Below are positions 46,352 through 54,871 of a stretch of 64,000 nt of DNA, in pieces. The notes under the pieces were generated by a model, which made no database searches, was not told the DNA's origin, and saw only the letters and a list, made by a program, of their open reading frames with translations. The DNA comes from Betaproteobacteria bacterium LSUCC0117. GTDB taxonomy: Bacteria; Pseudomonadota; Gammaproteobacteria; Burkholderiales; Burkholderiaceae_C. Within the stretch, counting starts at the first letter, position 1; each line of letters begins with the position of its first letter. The position numbers and the translations under genes are program-made. The DNA is taken from positions 90,001 through 154,000 of the forward strand of contig JAUJFZ010000001.1 in assembly GCA_030441535.1 (NCBI GenBank). Reading direction: 5' to 3'.

Positions 46352-46780
46352 ATGAAAACATTCAGCGCCAAACCCGCTGAGGTGCAACATGAGTGGTTTG
46401 TGATTGACGCCACCGATAAGGTGCTCGGACGAGTAGCCAGCGAAGTTGCTCTCCGTCTACGCGGCAAACACAAAGCCATTTATACACCTCACGTCGACAC
46501 CGGTGATTACATCGTTGTGATCAACGCGTCCAAACTTAAAGTCACGGGCAACAAGTCCCTGGACAAGGTTTACTACCGTCACTCCGGTTTTCCCGGTGGT
46601 ATCTACGGTACGAACTTCCGTGACATGCAAGCCAAGCACCCCGGCCGCGCGCTGGAGAAGGCCGTTAAGGGCATGCTGCCCAAAGGCCCACTTGGCTACG
46701 CCATGATCAAGAAGCTCAAGGTGTACGGTAGCTCTGAGCACCCCCACACCGCCCAGCAACCCAAAGTGTTGGAAATCTAA
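46352..46780 (+). CDS. rplM: 50S ribosomal protein L13
   Basis: A 142-residue protein, exactly the E. coli length. MKTFSAKPAEVQHEWFVIDATDKVLGRVAS, HVDTGDYIVVINA, YYRHSGFPGG and MLPKGPLGYAMIKKLKVY are invariant features. It binds 23S rRNA early in 50S assembly. The ATG at 46352 fits the family start; an earlier ATG at 46268 would add an unrelated extension. Operon with rpsI. Confidence 0.98.
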   Translation: MKTFSAKPAEVQHEWFVIDATDKVLGRVASEVALRLRGKHKAIYTPHVDTGDYIVVINASKLKVTGNKSLDKVYYRHSGFPGGIYGTNFRDMQAKHPGRALEKAVKGMLPKGPLGYAMIKKLKVYGSSEHPHTAQQPKVLEI

Positions 46781-46789
46781 GGAGCCGAA

Positions 46790-47182
46790 ATGATTGGAGA
46801 TTGGAACAACGGCACCGGTCGTCGCAAATCAAGCGTCGCCCGTGTGTTCATGAAAAAAGGCTCAGGCAAGATCACCGTGAACGGTAAAGACATCGAAGCT
46901 TACTTCGGTCGTCAAACCTCGATCATGATCGCCAAGCAACCACTGGTTTTGACCGAGAACTTGGAAGCGTTTGACATCCAAGTGAACGTGCACGGCGGTG
47001 GTGAATCAGGTCAGGCTGGTGCGGTTCGTCATGGCATCACGCGCGCCCTGATGGATTACAACGCAGACCTCAAGCCTGTGTTGTCAGCAGCCGGTTACGT
47101 CACTCGCGATGCCCGCGAAGTTGAGCGTAAGAAGGTTGGTTTGCGTTCTGCGCGTCGTCGCAAGCAGTTCAGCAAGCGTTAA
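46790..47182 (+). CDS. rpsI: 30S ribosomal protein S9
   Basis: A 130-residue protein with GTGRRKSSVARVF, the GQAGAVRHGITRAL core and the basic tail KKVGLRSARRRKQFSKR, whose terminal Lys-Arg reaches the P-site tRNA. Nine bases after rplM with a GGAGCCGA ribosome site, and closed by a strong terminator. Confidence 0.98.
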   Translation: MIGDWNNGTGRRKSSVARVFMKKGSGKITVNGKDIEAYFGRQTSIMIAKQPLVLTENLEAFDIQVNVHGGGESGQAGAVRHGITRALMDYNADLKPVLSAAGYVTRDAREVERKKVGLRSARRRKQFSKR

Positions 47183-47202
47183 TCCTGCGGATTCGCCGAT
47201 AC

Positions 47203-47240
47203 AAAGCCGCCCAGAGACTTGTCTTCGGGCGGCTTTGTCG
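47203..47240 (+). terminator. Rho-independent terminator after rpsI
   Basis: AAAGCCGCCC, 14-base loop, GGGCGGCTTT then GTCGTTTA. The perfect ten-base stem begins 20 bases after the rpsI stop; the T-run is short. Confidence 0.85.
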
Positions 47241-47275
47241 TTTAGAGTCGCAGGGCCCTACCAGACCCATTGCCC

Positions 47276-47986
47276 ATGAGATTTCGTTTACTACGACGCA
47301 GGTTGACTGTGAGTGCGCCCCGAATGGCGGTACGCAGCGCCTTGCCGTGGCCGTTGCGATGGCTTGCGGCTGCATTGGTATTGGGCTTTTCTGCCGCTAT
47401 CGCCCTTTGGGCGTTTGAGCAAGGTAAGAGCCTCGCCGGCGTAGACGACCAGACCAAATTAGAGCTCCAAAGCCTGCGCAAAGAGGCGGCGCAGATGCGA
47501 ATTGATCTCGAGCGTGCGCAATCGGTGGTTAATACCTCCCAGAGTCAAATCATTGCCGAGCAAACGTTCCAACGCCAGCTGGTGGAGCAGATTCGACGGC
47601 TAGAGGGTGAAAACCAAGCCTTACGCGATGACCTGAGCTTTTTTGAGCGTCTCATCCCTGCGGGTGGCGGCACCGCAGCCGCGCGAATTCGTTCCGTTCA
47701 GGCGGAGGTCGTTGCAGGGACTGAGGTGAAGTGGCAAGTCCTGGTGATTCAAGCGACGAAGAATCCCCCGCCGTTTGAGGGAGTCGTGGAAGTCAGCTTC
47801 ACCGGTACCTTGGATGGCGCACCTTTTACGCTATCGCCACCCAGTGGCCCGCGCGAGGTTAAATTGGTCCAATACCTGCGGGTCGGCGGCGCCTTTGATA
47901 TACCTGCGGGGGTGCGCCCAAAGGCATTGACGGTTAAACTAATCCAAAATGGCGCGTTAAAGTCCGTACAGACCTTTAATTTTTAA
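47276..47986 (+). CDS. DUF6776-like membrane-anchored coiled-coil protein
   Basis: A 236-residue protein: a basic N-terminus, one transmembrane helix at about residues 27-46 (LRWLAAALVLGFSAAIALWAF), a coiled coil at about 57-125 (LELQSLRKEAAQMRIDLERA, LVEQIRRLEGENQALRDDL), and a C-terminal beta-rich domain to 236. I recognise the layout as DUF6776; function unknown. It precedes bactofilin, so a role in cell envelope or cytoskeletal organisation is plausible but unproven. ATG at 47276; a TTG at 47270 is an alternative. Confidence 0.75.
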   Translation: MRFRLLRRRLTVSAPRMAVRSALPWPLRWLAAALVLGFSAAIALWAFEQGKSLAGVDDQTKLELQSLRKEAAQMRIDLERAQSVVNTSQSQIIAEQTFQRQLVEQIRRLEGENQALRDDLSFFERLIPAGGGTAAARIRSVQAEVVAGTEVKWQVLVIQATKNPPPFEGVVEVSFTGTLDGAPFTLSPPSGPREVKLVQYLRVGGAFDIPAGVRPKALTVKLIQNGALKSVQTFNF

Positions 47987-48039
47987 TCAATCGATGCGCT
48001 GTGTACTGCCCCGTGTTTCGGTTGATCAAAGGAAAAGAC

Positions 48040-48435
48040 ATGCTTGGTAAGAAAAAAATGCCCCTGATCAAAAGCCTGATTGCCGCTGGTACAGCTATCG
48101 GTGGTGACATTGCTTTTGAGGATGGCTTGCGTGTCGATGGCTCGGTCGTTGGCGATGTCAAAGGGCGCGATGGCAAGCCTAGCGTGCTGGTGGTGAGCGA
48201 AAATGCATCGATAATCGGTGCCGTTGTCGCAGATCACGTGATTATCAATGGGACTATAAAGGGCCCAGTGACGGCCAAACAATTGATCGAGTTACAACCC
48301 AAAGCCCGTGTTGAAGGGGATGTGGTCTACCAATCGATCGAGTTGCATTTGGGTGCGCTGGTGACGGGGAAGTTGAGCCCGATCGCCACCGTTGCAGAAG
48401 AAAAGCCAGCGCTGAAGTTGGCCTCAAAAGCCTGA
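48040..48435 (+). CDS. Bactofilin (polymer-forming cytoskeletal protein)
   Basis: About 131 residues with the DUF583 beta-helix: SLIAAGTAIGGDIAFEDGLRVDGSVVGDV, SVLVVSENASIIGAVVADHVIINGTIKGPVTAKQLIELQPKARVEGDVVYQSIELHLGALVTGKL. Bactofilins assemble nucleotide-free filaments that localise cell-wall enzymes; an M23 peptidase lies in the same neighbourhood at 50138. An AAGGA site precedes the ATG at 48040; the frame is open from 48001 but similarity begins here. Confidence 0.92.
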   Translation: MLGKKKMPLIKSLIAAGTAIGGDIAFEDGLRVDGSVVGDVKGRDGKPSVLVVSENASIIGAVVADHVIINGTIKGPVTAKQLIELQPKARVEGDVVYQSIELHLGALVTGKLSPIATVAEEKPALKLASKA

Positions 48436-48529
48436 TTGAGTCAGGGTCTTTCAATCGGCGTACCATCAACAAACAACGTCGGAGTGGACCTCTTGTTGTC
48501 CTATCAGACCGATACCAGGAAGAATCATC

Positions 48530-48898
48530 ATGAACGAAACCCTAGATACCGTGCCAGAAATGGATATGCCCGTGGCGTTGGTGTTCACAGACAGCGCCGC
48601 AGCCAAAGTGGCTGATTTGATTGCAGAAGAGGGCAATCCAGATTTGAAACTGCGCGTTTTTGTGCAGGGTGGCGGGTGTTCGGGTTTTCAATACGGCTTC
48701 ACATTTGACGAAGTGACAAACGAAGACGACACCACCATGACCAAGAATGGCGTCTCTTTGCTGATCGACGCCATGAGTTACCAGTATCTGGTGGGCGCTG
48801 AAATTGACTACAAGGAAGACTTGCAGGGCGCACAATTCGTGATCAAGAATCCCAATGCCACTACCACCTGTGGTTGTGGGTCAAGCTTCAGCGTGTAA
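48530..48898 (+). CDS. erpA: Iron-sulfur cluster insertion protein ErpA
   Basis: A 122-residue A-type carrier with the three cluster-binding cysteines C50 (GGGCSGFQYGF), C114 and C116 (TCGCGSSF). VFTDSAAAKVADLIAEEGNPDLKLRVFVQGGG and DYKEDLQGAQFVIKNPNA mark ErpA. It receives 4Fe-4S clusters and inserts them in client proteins. It follows bactofilin by 94 bases and ends before a bidirectional terminator. Confidence 0.95.
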   Translation: MNETLDTVPEMDMPVALVFTDSAAAKVADLIAEEGNPDLKLRVFVQGGGCSGFQYGFTFDEVTNEDDTTMTKNGVSLLIDAMSYQYLVGAEIDYKEDLQGAQFVIKNPNATTTCGCGSSFSV

Positions 48899-48921
48899 CC
48901 TCGGCGCTCGACCACTTACCC

Positions 48922-48948
48922 AAAAGCCCGGCTTTGCCGGGCTTTTTT
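48922..48948. terminator. Bidirectional terminator between erpA and anmK
   Basis: AAAAGCCCGGC, loop TTT, GCCGGGCTTTTTT: a perfect 11-base stem with A-run on one side and T-run on the other. It ends erpA transcription, and on the minus strand it lies immediately after the anmK stop. Confidence 0.9.
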
Positions 48949-50113
48949 ATTTGGGGTACAGCGCGCCGAGTATGCGCGGGCCGCTGGCTCCCGTGGCAGC
49001 GACGGCATTGGCAGGGCGGCGCTGCGTGAAGCACCAGGCCAGCCATGCAAAGGCGGCAGCCTCGACTTGTAACACTGGTAAACCCAGCGCGCTGGTTGTC
49101 TCAACGGGGGTGTTAGGAAGACAACTTTTTAACGATTCCATGAGGAATTGATTGTGCGCACCACCACCACACACCAACAGCCGTGCGATCGGGCGGTCAC
49201 TCGCTGATTGCTGGTACAGCGCCGATAACTGTGACGCCGCGCTCCGAGCGGTCAGCATGGTCAGGGTTGCCTGCACATCAACGGGTCTGACGCCTTGGAA
49301 GGGTGCCAGCTGCGCGTTAAGCCAAGCCAAATTGAAGTGGTCGCGCCCCGTGCTCTGCGGTCCGTCTGTCTGTTGGTGTTGAAAGAAGGCATCTTGTAGC
49401 AGGTGGTCGAGCAAGTCGGGAAGAACTTTCCCCGCTGCAGCCCACTGGCCATCCTCGTCGTACGGCTGGTGAAGGTGTTGCTGTACCCACAGGTCGAGTA
49501 GCACATTGCCTGGCCCCGTGTCGCAACCCGCAATGCGTCCATCTGCGCTCAGAAGGCTGACATTGGCGATTCCACCAACATTAAGCACTGCAACGGACGC
49601 TGTCGGATCGCCAAAGACCGCGTGGTGAAACGCGGGGACGAGCGGTGCCCCTTGCCCGCCTGCTGCAATGTCACGGCTGCGAAAGTCAGCAATCACATCA
49701 ATGGCCGTTAACTCCGCCAAGAGTGCGGGCTGATTCACTTGGACGGTATACCCAACACACGGTAAACCTGTGATGCTGGATGCGGCTTGGGGCTGATGGC
49801 GAACGGTTTGTCCATGTGCCCCGATAGCCGTGATTTTGGATGCCGCGATACCTGTTGCGTCGCATAATGCCGCACATACGGCCGCGTAATCATGCGCCAG
49901 CTGGATACCCAGTTGCGAGCTAAGGTGCAGCTCGTCTGGCCCTGATGAATTGAGTTGCATCGCAAGGGCGCGCGTGCGGCTGTCAAAGGTGCGGTATTGG
50001 TGCGCTAACACCGTTGGTTTGCCGCTTGCGTCCATCGCGCAAAGGACGCCATCAACGCCATCCAATGAGGTGCCTGACATCAGGCCGATGAAAAGTGTTT
50101 GGTGATCCGCCAT
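48947..50113 (-). CDS. anmK: Anhydro-N-acetylmuramic acid kinase
   Basis: A 388-residue sugar kinase of peptidoglycan recycling that opens the 1,6-anhydro ring and phosphorylates it to MurNAc-6-P. IGLMSGTSLDGVDGVL at the N-terminus, GAHGQTVRHQP, NVGGIANVSLL, GCDTGPGNVLLDLW and LLVCGGGAHNQFLMESL are the family's ATPase motifs. Start preferred at the ATG at 50113; GTG at 50131 is possible. It follows the M23 peptidase by 24 bases, linking two cell-wall turnover activities. Confidence 0.94.
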   Translation of the reverse strand: MADHQTLFIGLMSGTSLDGVDGVLCAMDASGKPTVLAHQYRTFDSRTRALAMQLNSSGPDELHLSSQLGIQLAHDYAAVCAALCDATGIAASKITAIGAHGQTVRHQPQAASSITGLPCVGYTVQVNQPALLAELTAIDVIADFRSRDIAAGGQGAPLVPAFHHAVFGDPTASVAVLNVGGIANVSLLSADGRIAGCDTGPGNVLLDLWVQQHLHQPYDEDGQWAAAGKVLPDLLDHLLQDAFFQHQQTDGPQSTGRDHFNLAWLNAQLAPFQGVRPVDVQATLTMLTARSAASQLSALYQQSASDRPIARLLVCGGGAHNQFLMESLKSCLPNTPVETTSALGLPVLQVEAAAFAWLAWCFTQRRPANAVAATGASGPRILGALYPK

Positions 50114-50137
50114 CGTCACATTATGTGACACGCACCA

Positions 50138-51664
50138 CTACTCGGCGCTGGCGAGATGAACTTGACGCGCGGCGGCCAGCTGCGTGGTCGCTGTGTCAGC
50201 GATGGCCTTGAAAGCCGCCATATGCTGGCGATCAACTTCGGTGGCGCGGCTACGTTTGGCCATTTGTGCGGGGTCCTTGTGGACGCCGTTTACGCGGTGT
50301 TCAAAATGCAAATGCGGACCCGTAGAGACCCCCGTTGAGCCGACTGCGCCAATACGCTCGCCGCGCTCGACCCGTTGCCCGCGCTTGACAAAAATCCGGC
50401 TCAAGTGCGCATATACCGTGGTGCTCTGGCTGTCGTGCCGGATTTCGATCACATTGCCGTAACCGCCTCTGCGTCCAGCGAAGACCACACGACCGTCACC
50501 CACCGTCCGGACAGGCGTACCCGTCGGGGCGCCGTAGTCCACACCCAAATGTGGGCGGTTGACTTTCAAAACAGGGTGAAACCGCCGCTTTGAAAAGCTA
50601 CTAGTGACGCGCGAAAACTCCATGGGTGAAGCCAGATAAAACCGGCGGGTACTCACGCCGCTCAGGTCGTAATAGTCACCCCGACCGTTTTGCTCAAACC
50701 AAATGGCATTCAGACGGGTGCCTTTGTTCGTGAAGCTGGCTGCGAGGATACGTCCGGTCTCTAGAGCCTCATTGTCAGCTTCTAGGATCTCGTATACGAC
50801 GGCAAACGTATCACCTTTGCGCAGGTCGCGGTTGAAGTCGATATCGTTTGAAAATATCTCAGCCATGCCCATTGCAATGGAGTCGGGGATGTTCGCCGCG
50901 TCGGTGGTGGCAAACAGGGAGGATTCAATCACCCCGCTCGCCAGTCGTGTGTTGGGCGTGTAGGGAACTGACTCAGTGGTTGCGACAAAGCGATTGACCG
51001 GCGCGATATCCGGGTTGGCGTCGCCTGTCTCTCGGGCAGCCTTGATAGTCAAACGAAGAAAGTGCCCCTTGTTTTTGGTGTCTGGCCAACGCAAGGTCAG
51101 TGCTTGGACCCCGAGGTCTGGCAGGTAGCTGACCGTGGCGCGGGTCGAACGGTTGGAGGCAAACGCCTCACGCACCTCACCGCTTTGCCTCGCCCAATCG
51201 AGAAAAACAGGGTCTTCGACACCCAGGCGAGTCAGCAAGGTTTCGACGGTATCGCCGCGTCGCAGCCAGTCATCGGCGACCAAATTGAGGTCAGTTTCGG
51301 GTGATCCAGTTAGCCGTTCGAGAATAGGGGCGTCGCCCAGCAGCGCAGGCAGGAAACCGAGACTTTCAGGGGCTGACACCTCTTCGGTTACCGCATCTTT
51401 TGCAATCAGCGCCTGTGCTTGTTGCTGGTTTGGTGGCGTGTCAAAGGCCGCCCAAAGGAATCCGCCAACGGCCAAAAAGAGACCGGTTAAAAACAGAGCT
51501 GAGGTGGGCGCACGATCCGCATCGGCCGCAGCGTTTCCCGCAGGCGCACTGGTTCCCGTTACCTTTTGAACATCCGCAGGCGGCACTGTTTTGGAGGCAT
51601 GTTGGGCGAAGCGCTGGGGTTCAGTGAACAAAGTCTCTCGACTCCGCGGTCGTGGTGTAAACAC
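50138..51664 (-). CDS. M23 family peptidoglycan endopeptidase, membrane-anchored
   Basis: A 508-residue protein: short cytoplasmic N-terminus, one transmembrane helix at about 55-73, a long periplasmic region with OapA/LysM-like and M23-associated modules, and an M23 (LytM) domain at about 355-480. Zinc ligands H372 and D376 (RPHLGVDYGAP) and HLHFE near 460 are present, so it should be active, cutting peptide cross-bridges. GTG start at 51664, divergent from tyrS with 84 bases between. Confidence 0.92.
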   Translation of the reverse strand: MFTPRPRSRETLFTEPQRFAQHASKTVPPADVQKVTGTSAPAGNAAADADRAPTSALFLTGLFLAVGGFLWAAFDTPPNQQQAQALIAKDAVTEEVSAPESLGFLPALLGDAPILERLTGSPETDLNLVADDWLRRGDTVETLLTRLGVEDPVFLDWARQSGEVREAFASNRSTRATVSYLPDLGVQALTLRWPDTKNKGHFLRLTIKAARETGDANPDIAPVNRFVATTESVPYTPNTRLASGVIESSLFATTDAANIPDSIAMGMAEIFSNDIDFNRDLRKGDTFAVVYEILEADNEALETGRILAASFTNKGTRLNAIWFEQNGRGDYYDLSGVSTRRFYLASPMEFSRVTSSFSKRRFHPVLKVNRPHLGVDYGAPTGTPVRTVGDGRVVFAGRRGGYGNVIEIRHDSQSTTVYAHLSRIFVKRGQRVERGERIGAVGSTGVSTGPHLHFEHRVNGVHKDPAQMAKRSRATEVDRQHMAAFKAIADTATTQLAAARQVHLASAE

Positions 51665-51748
51665 ACCCCACTACAATGCGCAAGATGCGCCCTATATCGG
51701 GGTCAAACGCCAATTATATGCAGCCTTTGGTTTGCAGAGTTAAAAAAT

Positions 51749-52996
51749 ATGAGCCTGAATGAAACACAAACCGCACCACCGGTTGAACCCATTAACGATC
51801 AAGTGGCCGATGCGTTGGCGGTGAGTTTGCGGGGCTGCGAGGAATTACTTCCCAAAGCCGAGTGGATCACTAAACTGAACCGCTCTGCAACCACTGGCGT
51901 ACCGCTGCGTATCAAATTGGGTCTGGACCCGACGGCGCCTGACATTCACATCGGCCATACGGTGGTGCTCAACAAGATGCGGCAGCTGCAGAATCTGGGA
52001 CATCAGGTCATTTTTCTGATTGGCGACTTCACCAGTTTGATTGGTGATCCATCAGGGCGCAACAGTACGCGACCCCCTCTCACGAAGGAACAGATTCAAG
52101 TCAACGCGCAGACTTATTACCAGCAAGCATCGATGGTGTTGGATCCGGCAAAGACCGAGATACGCTACAACAGTGAGTGGAGCGAGCCACTGGGTGCACG
52201 CGGCATGATCGAACTGTCTGCCAAGTACACGGTGGCCCGCATGATGGAGCGCGACGATTTCCACAAGCGATTCCATGGGGGTCAAAGCATTAGCGTCCAT
52301 GAGTTTTTGTACCCTTTGATGCAGGGCTACGACAGTGTGGCTTTGAAAGCGGACCTGGAGTTGGGCGGCACCGATCAAAAATTTAATTTGCTGATGGGGC
52401 GTCACTTGCAGCAGGAATATGGCCAAGAACCTCAGTGCATCTTGACGATGCCGCTGTTGGAGGGTCTTGACGGCGTGGACAAGATGTCGAAGAGTAAAAA
52501 TAATTACATCGGCATCTCTGAGGATGCCAACACGATGTTTGCCAAAGTGTTGTCCATCAGCGATGTATTGATGTGGCGTTGGTACACCCTGTTGAGTTTC
52601 AAGAGTGAGGCCGAAATCGAAGCTTTGCGTCAGCAGGTCGCGCAAGGTTTGAATCCAAAGACCGCCAAAGTTATGCTGGCCAAAGAGATCACCGCGCGGT
52701 TTCACAGTGCGGCCGATGCCGATCGTGCCGAGCAAGACTTCATCAATCGCAGCAAAGGCGGCGTCCCCGATGAGATACCCGAGTGCACCCTGTCAGGCGC
52801 GCCTTTGGGCATTGGCGCGCTGTTAAAGGCGGCCAACTTGGCCCCCAGCTCATCTGAGGCCGGCCGATTGATCGAGGGGGGTGGCGTCCGAGTTGACTCG
52901 GTGGTCATCAGTGACAAGGGGCTCAAGCTGCCCGTCGGCACCTACGTGGTACAGGTGGGTAAACGGAAGTTTGCACGCGTGACCCTGAACGCATGA
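51749..52996 (+). CDS. tyrS: Tyrosine--tRNA ligase
   Basis: A 415-residue class I synthetase with HIGH as HIGH at residues 67-70 (PDIHIGHT), KMSKS at 245-249 (VDKMSKSKNNYIG), and a C-terminal S4 domain from about 350 (APSSSEAGRLIEGGGVRVD). The ATG at 51749 is where similarity starts; the open frame upstream overlaps the M23 gene and is not real. Its stop overlaps the CDF gene as ATGA. Confidence 0.97.
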   Translation: MSLNETQTAPPVEPINDQVADALAVSLRGCEELLPKAEWITKLNRSATTGVPLRIKLGLDPTAPDIHIGHTVVLNKMRQLQNLGHQVIFLIGDFTSLIGDPSGRNSTRPPLTKEQIQVNAQTYYQQASMVLDPAKTEIRYNSEWSEPLGARGMIELSAKYTVARMMERDDFHKRFHGGQSISVHEFLYPLMQGYDSVALKADLELGGTDQKFNLLMGRHLQQEYGQEPQCILTMPLLEGLDGVDKMSKSKNNYIGISEDANTMFAKVLSISDVLMWRWYTLLSFKSEAEIEALRQQVAQGLNPKTAKVMLAKEITARFHSAADADRAEQDFINRSKGGVPDEIPECTLSGAPLGIGALLKAANLAPSSSEAGRLIEGGGVRVDSVVISDKGLKLPVGTYVVQVGKRKFARVTLNA

Positions 52997-53940
52997 TGCT
53001 TGCAGAGTGGCGTACACCGCGCAACTTATTGAAGGTGTCGGTGGTCGTCGCCTTGCTGACGATCGGACTGAAGGGTTTGGCATGGTGGGTGACGGACTCC
53101 GTCGCGTTGTTGTCCGATGCCATGGAGTCGTTTGTCAACTTGGCGAGTGCGTTATTCGCGTTGCATATGGTGACCGTGGCAGCGCGCCCTGCAGACGATG
53201 GCCACCCCTATGGCCATCACAAGGCCGAGTATTTTTCAGCGGGATTTGAGGGCATCCTGATCGTCGGTGCCGCATTGGGTATCGTCATTTCAGCGATTGA
53301 ACGACTCGTTAACCCGCAGCAATTAGCGCAGTTGGATGTCGGCATTTTGCTGTCTGTGTTGAGCGCGATTCTCAATGGCGCCCTAGCGCTCGTGATGTTG
53401 CGCTCTGCCAAACAATACCGTTCGGCGGCCTTAGATGGTGATGCACGCCACCTGCTAACCGATGTGTGGACATCGGCGGGTGTCGTCATTGGTCTGATCG
53501 CGGCGGCTATCACCGGTTGGATTTGGCTGGATGCCGTTGTCGCGATCGCGGTAGCGCTGAATATCCTGCGCGAAGGATGGCGCCTGATCTGGAGCGCTTC
53601 GCAGTCGTTGATGGACGAGGCCGTTGAACCAGACGTGCAAGCGGCAATCCAGCGTGTTTTGGACGAGTTCGCGCATACCCGTGACGAAACGGCAATTATC
53701 CGGTTTGACCATCTCAGCACGCGCCGCGCAGGGGCACGCTGCTTCGTTGACTTACACATGCACATGCCGGCGACATGGACGCTGGGGCGCGCTGCTGCAT
53801 TGCGGGGTAATGTTGAGTTGGCGTTGTTGGATGCCGTGCCTGGGATCGTTGCGACGATCCAATTGCTGCCCAACGATGTTGAGGCACACGTCATCATCAG
53901 CCCGTCGACAGATGGCCCCGCAGACTTGTCGAGCAACTGA
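52993..53940 (+). CDS. Cation diffusion facilitator transporter
   Basis: A 315-residue CDF protein (FieF/ZitB type) with six predicted membrane segments and a cytoplasmic C-terminal domain. Metal-site residues sit in DSVALLSDAMESFVN (membrane helix II), HPYGHHKAEYFSAG and DARHLLTDVWTS (helix V). Metal/proton antiport of Zn, Fe or Mn is the family activity; metal not determined. Translationally coupled to tyrS. Confidence 0.9.
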   Translation: MMLAEWRTPRNLLKVSVVVALLTIGLKGLAWWVTDSVALLSDAMESFVNLASALFALHMVTVAARPADDGHPYGHHKAEYFSAGFEGILIVGAALGIVISAIERLVNPQQLAQLDVGILLSVLSAILNGALALVMLRSAKQYRSAALDGDARHLLTDVWTSAGVVIGLIAAAITGWIWLDAVVAIAVALNILREGWRLIWSASQSLMDEAVEPDVQAAIQRVLDEFAHTRDETAIIRFDHLSTRRAGARCFVDLHMHMPATWTLGRAAALRGNVELALLDAVPGIVATIQLLPNDVEAHVIISPSTDGPADLSSN

Positions 53941-54396
53941 ATGCGGGCCATTATTCAACGTGTGATTCAGGCCAAAGCGGTGGTCGATGGTGAAACCATC
54001 GGCGAAATTGGGGCGGGTCTGATGGTGCTGGTTTGCGCCATGCCGGGCGATACCACCGCGACCGCAGATCGCCTGTTGGATAAATTACTCAAGCTGCGAA
54101 TTTTTGAGAACAGTCACGGCAAACTGCACCACGCGTTAACTGACATCGATGGTCAGGGGCTGGTCGGTGGCTTGCTGTTGGTGAGTCAATTTACGTTGGC
54201 AGCGGATGTAAGTGGCGGTAATCGCCCGAGTTTCACGGCTGCGGCGGCCCCAGATGACGCCCGCAACTTGTTTTATCACCTGGTGGCGCAAGCGCGCGCG
54301 AAGCACCTGGTGGTCGCATCCGGTCGGTTCGCGGCGGATACGCAGGTACACCTCATAAACAACGGCCCTATTACGATCCCGCTGGATATCGCTTAA
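53941..54396 (+). CDS. dtd: D-aminoacyl-tRNA deacylase
   Basis: A 151-residue enzyme removing D-amino acids from mischarged tRNA. The active-site sequences SQFTLAADVSGGNRPSF at about 80-97 and NNGPITI near 140 are present. Starts on the base after the CDF stop, and lies beside tyrS, whose D-Tyr misacylation product is a classic DTD substrate. Confidence 0.95.
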   Translation: MRAIIQRVIQAKAVVDGETIGEIGAGLMVLVCAMPGDTTATADRLLDKLLKLRIFENSHGKLHHALTDIDGQGLVGGLLLVSQFTLAADVSGGNRPSFTAAAAPDDARNLFYHLVAQARAKHLVVASGRFAADTQVHLINNGPITIPLDIA

Positions 54397-54403
54397 TGTC
54401 GCT

Positions 54404-54871
54404 TCAGTAGGGGTTGGGGTAGCCCAGTTGCTGAAGGATGGCGACCTCAGCGGCCTCCATCTCAGCAGCGTCAGCTTCGCTGTTTTCGTGATCCATACCC
54501 TGCGCATGCAAGCATCCATGAACCAACAAATGGGCGTAGTGTGCGGCCAGCGGCTTGCCTTGCTCGACTGCTTCTTGCGCAATAACCGGGGCACACAATA
54601 CCAAGTCGGCAATGACGACCGGACTTTGGCTGTAGTCAAAGGTCAATACGTTGGTAGCGTAATTTTTTTGACGGTAGCCCTGGTTGAGTGCTTGGCCCTC
54701 TTCGGCATCGACGATGCGTACTGTGATCTCGCCGTTGCACTGCAGCGCGCGACGCAAACACTTGGTGACAAAGTGACGTGTCAGTGTATTGCGATGCGTC
54801 CGCAGGCTATCAGCATCAGCGAACGAGCCGAATTGAAGAGACAGTTGAAGGTCGGGTAGGCGCTTGCTCAT
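54404..54871 (-). CDS. ybeY: Endoribonuclease YbeY
   Basis: A 155-residue single-strand endoribonuclease used in 16S 3'-end maturation and ribosome quality control. Zinc ligands H118, H122 and H128 lie in HLLVHGCLHAQGMDH, and NVLTFDYSQ precedes them. ATGA overlap with phoH upstream. It is separated from corC-lnt, which follow it directly in many proteobacteria. Confidence 0.95.
   Translation of the reverse strand: MSKRLPDLQLSLQFGSFADADSLRTHRNTLTRHFVTKCLRRALQCNGEITVRIVDAEEGQALNQGYRQKNYATNVLTFDYSQSPVVIADLVLCAPVIAQEAVEQGKPLAAHYAHLLVHGCLHAQGMDHENSEADAAEMEAAEVAILQQLGYPNPY

Noticed and set aside
50115..50129. GTCACATTATGTGAC palindrome ahead of anmK as a CRP or FNR site
   Set aside because: The half-sites are in the inverse order (TCACA then TGTGA) and the site lies within the possible anmK start region, so it is likely coincidental.
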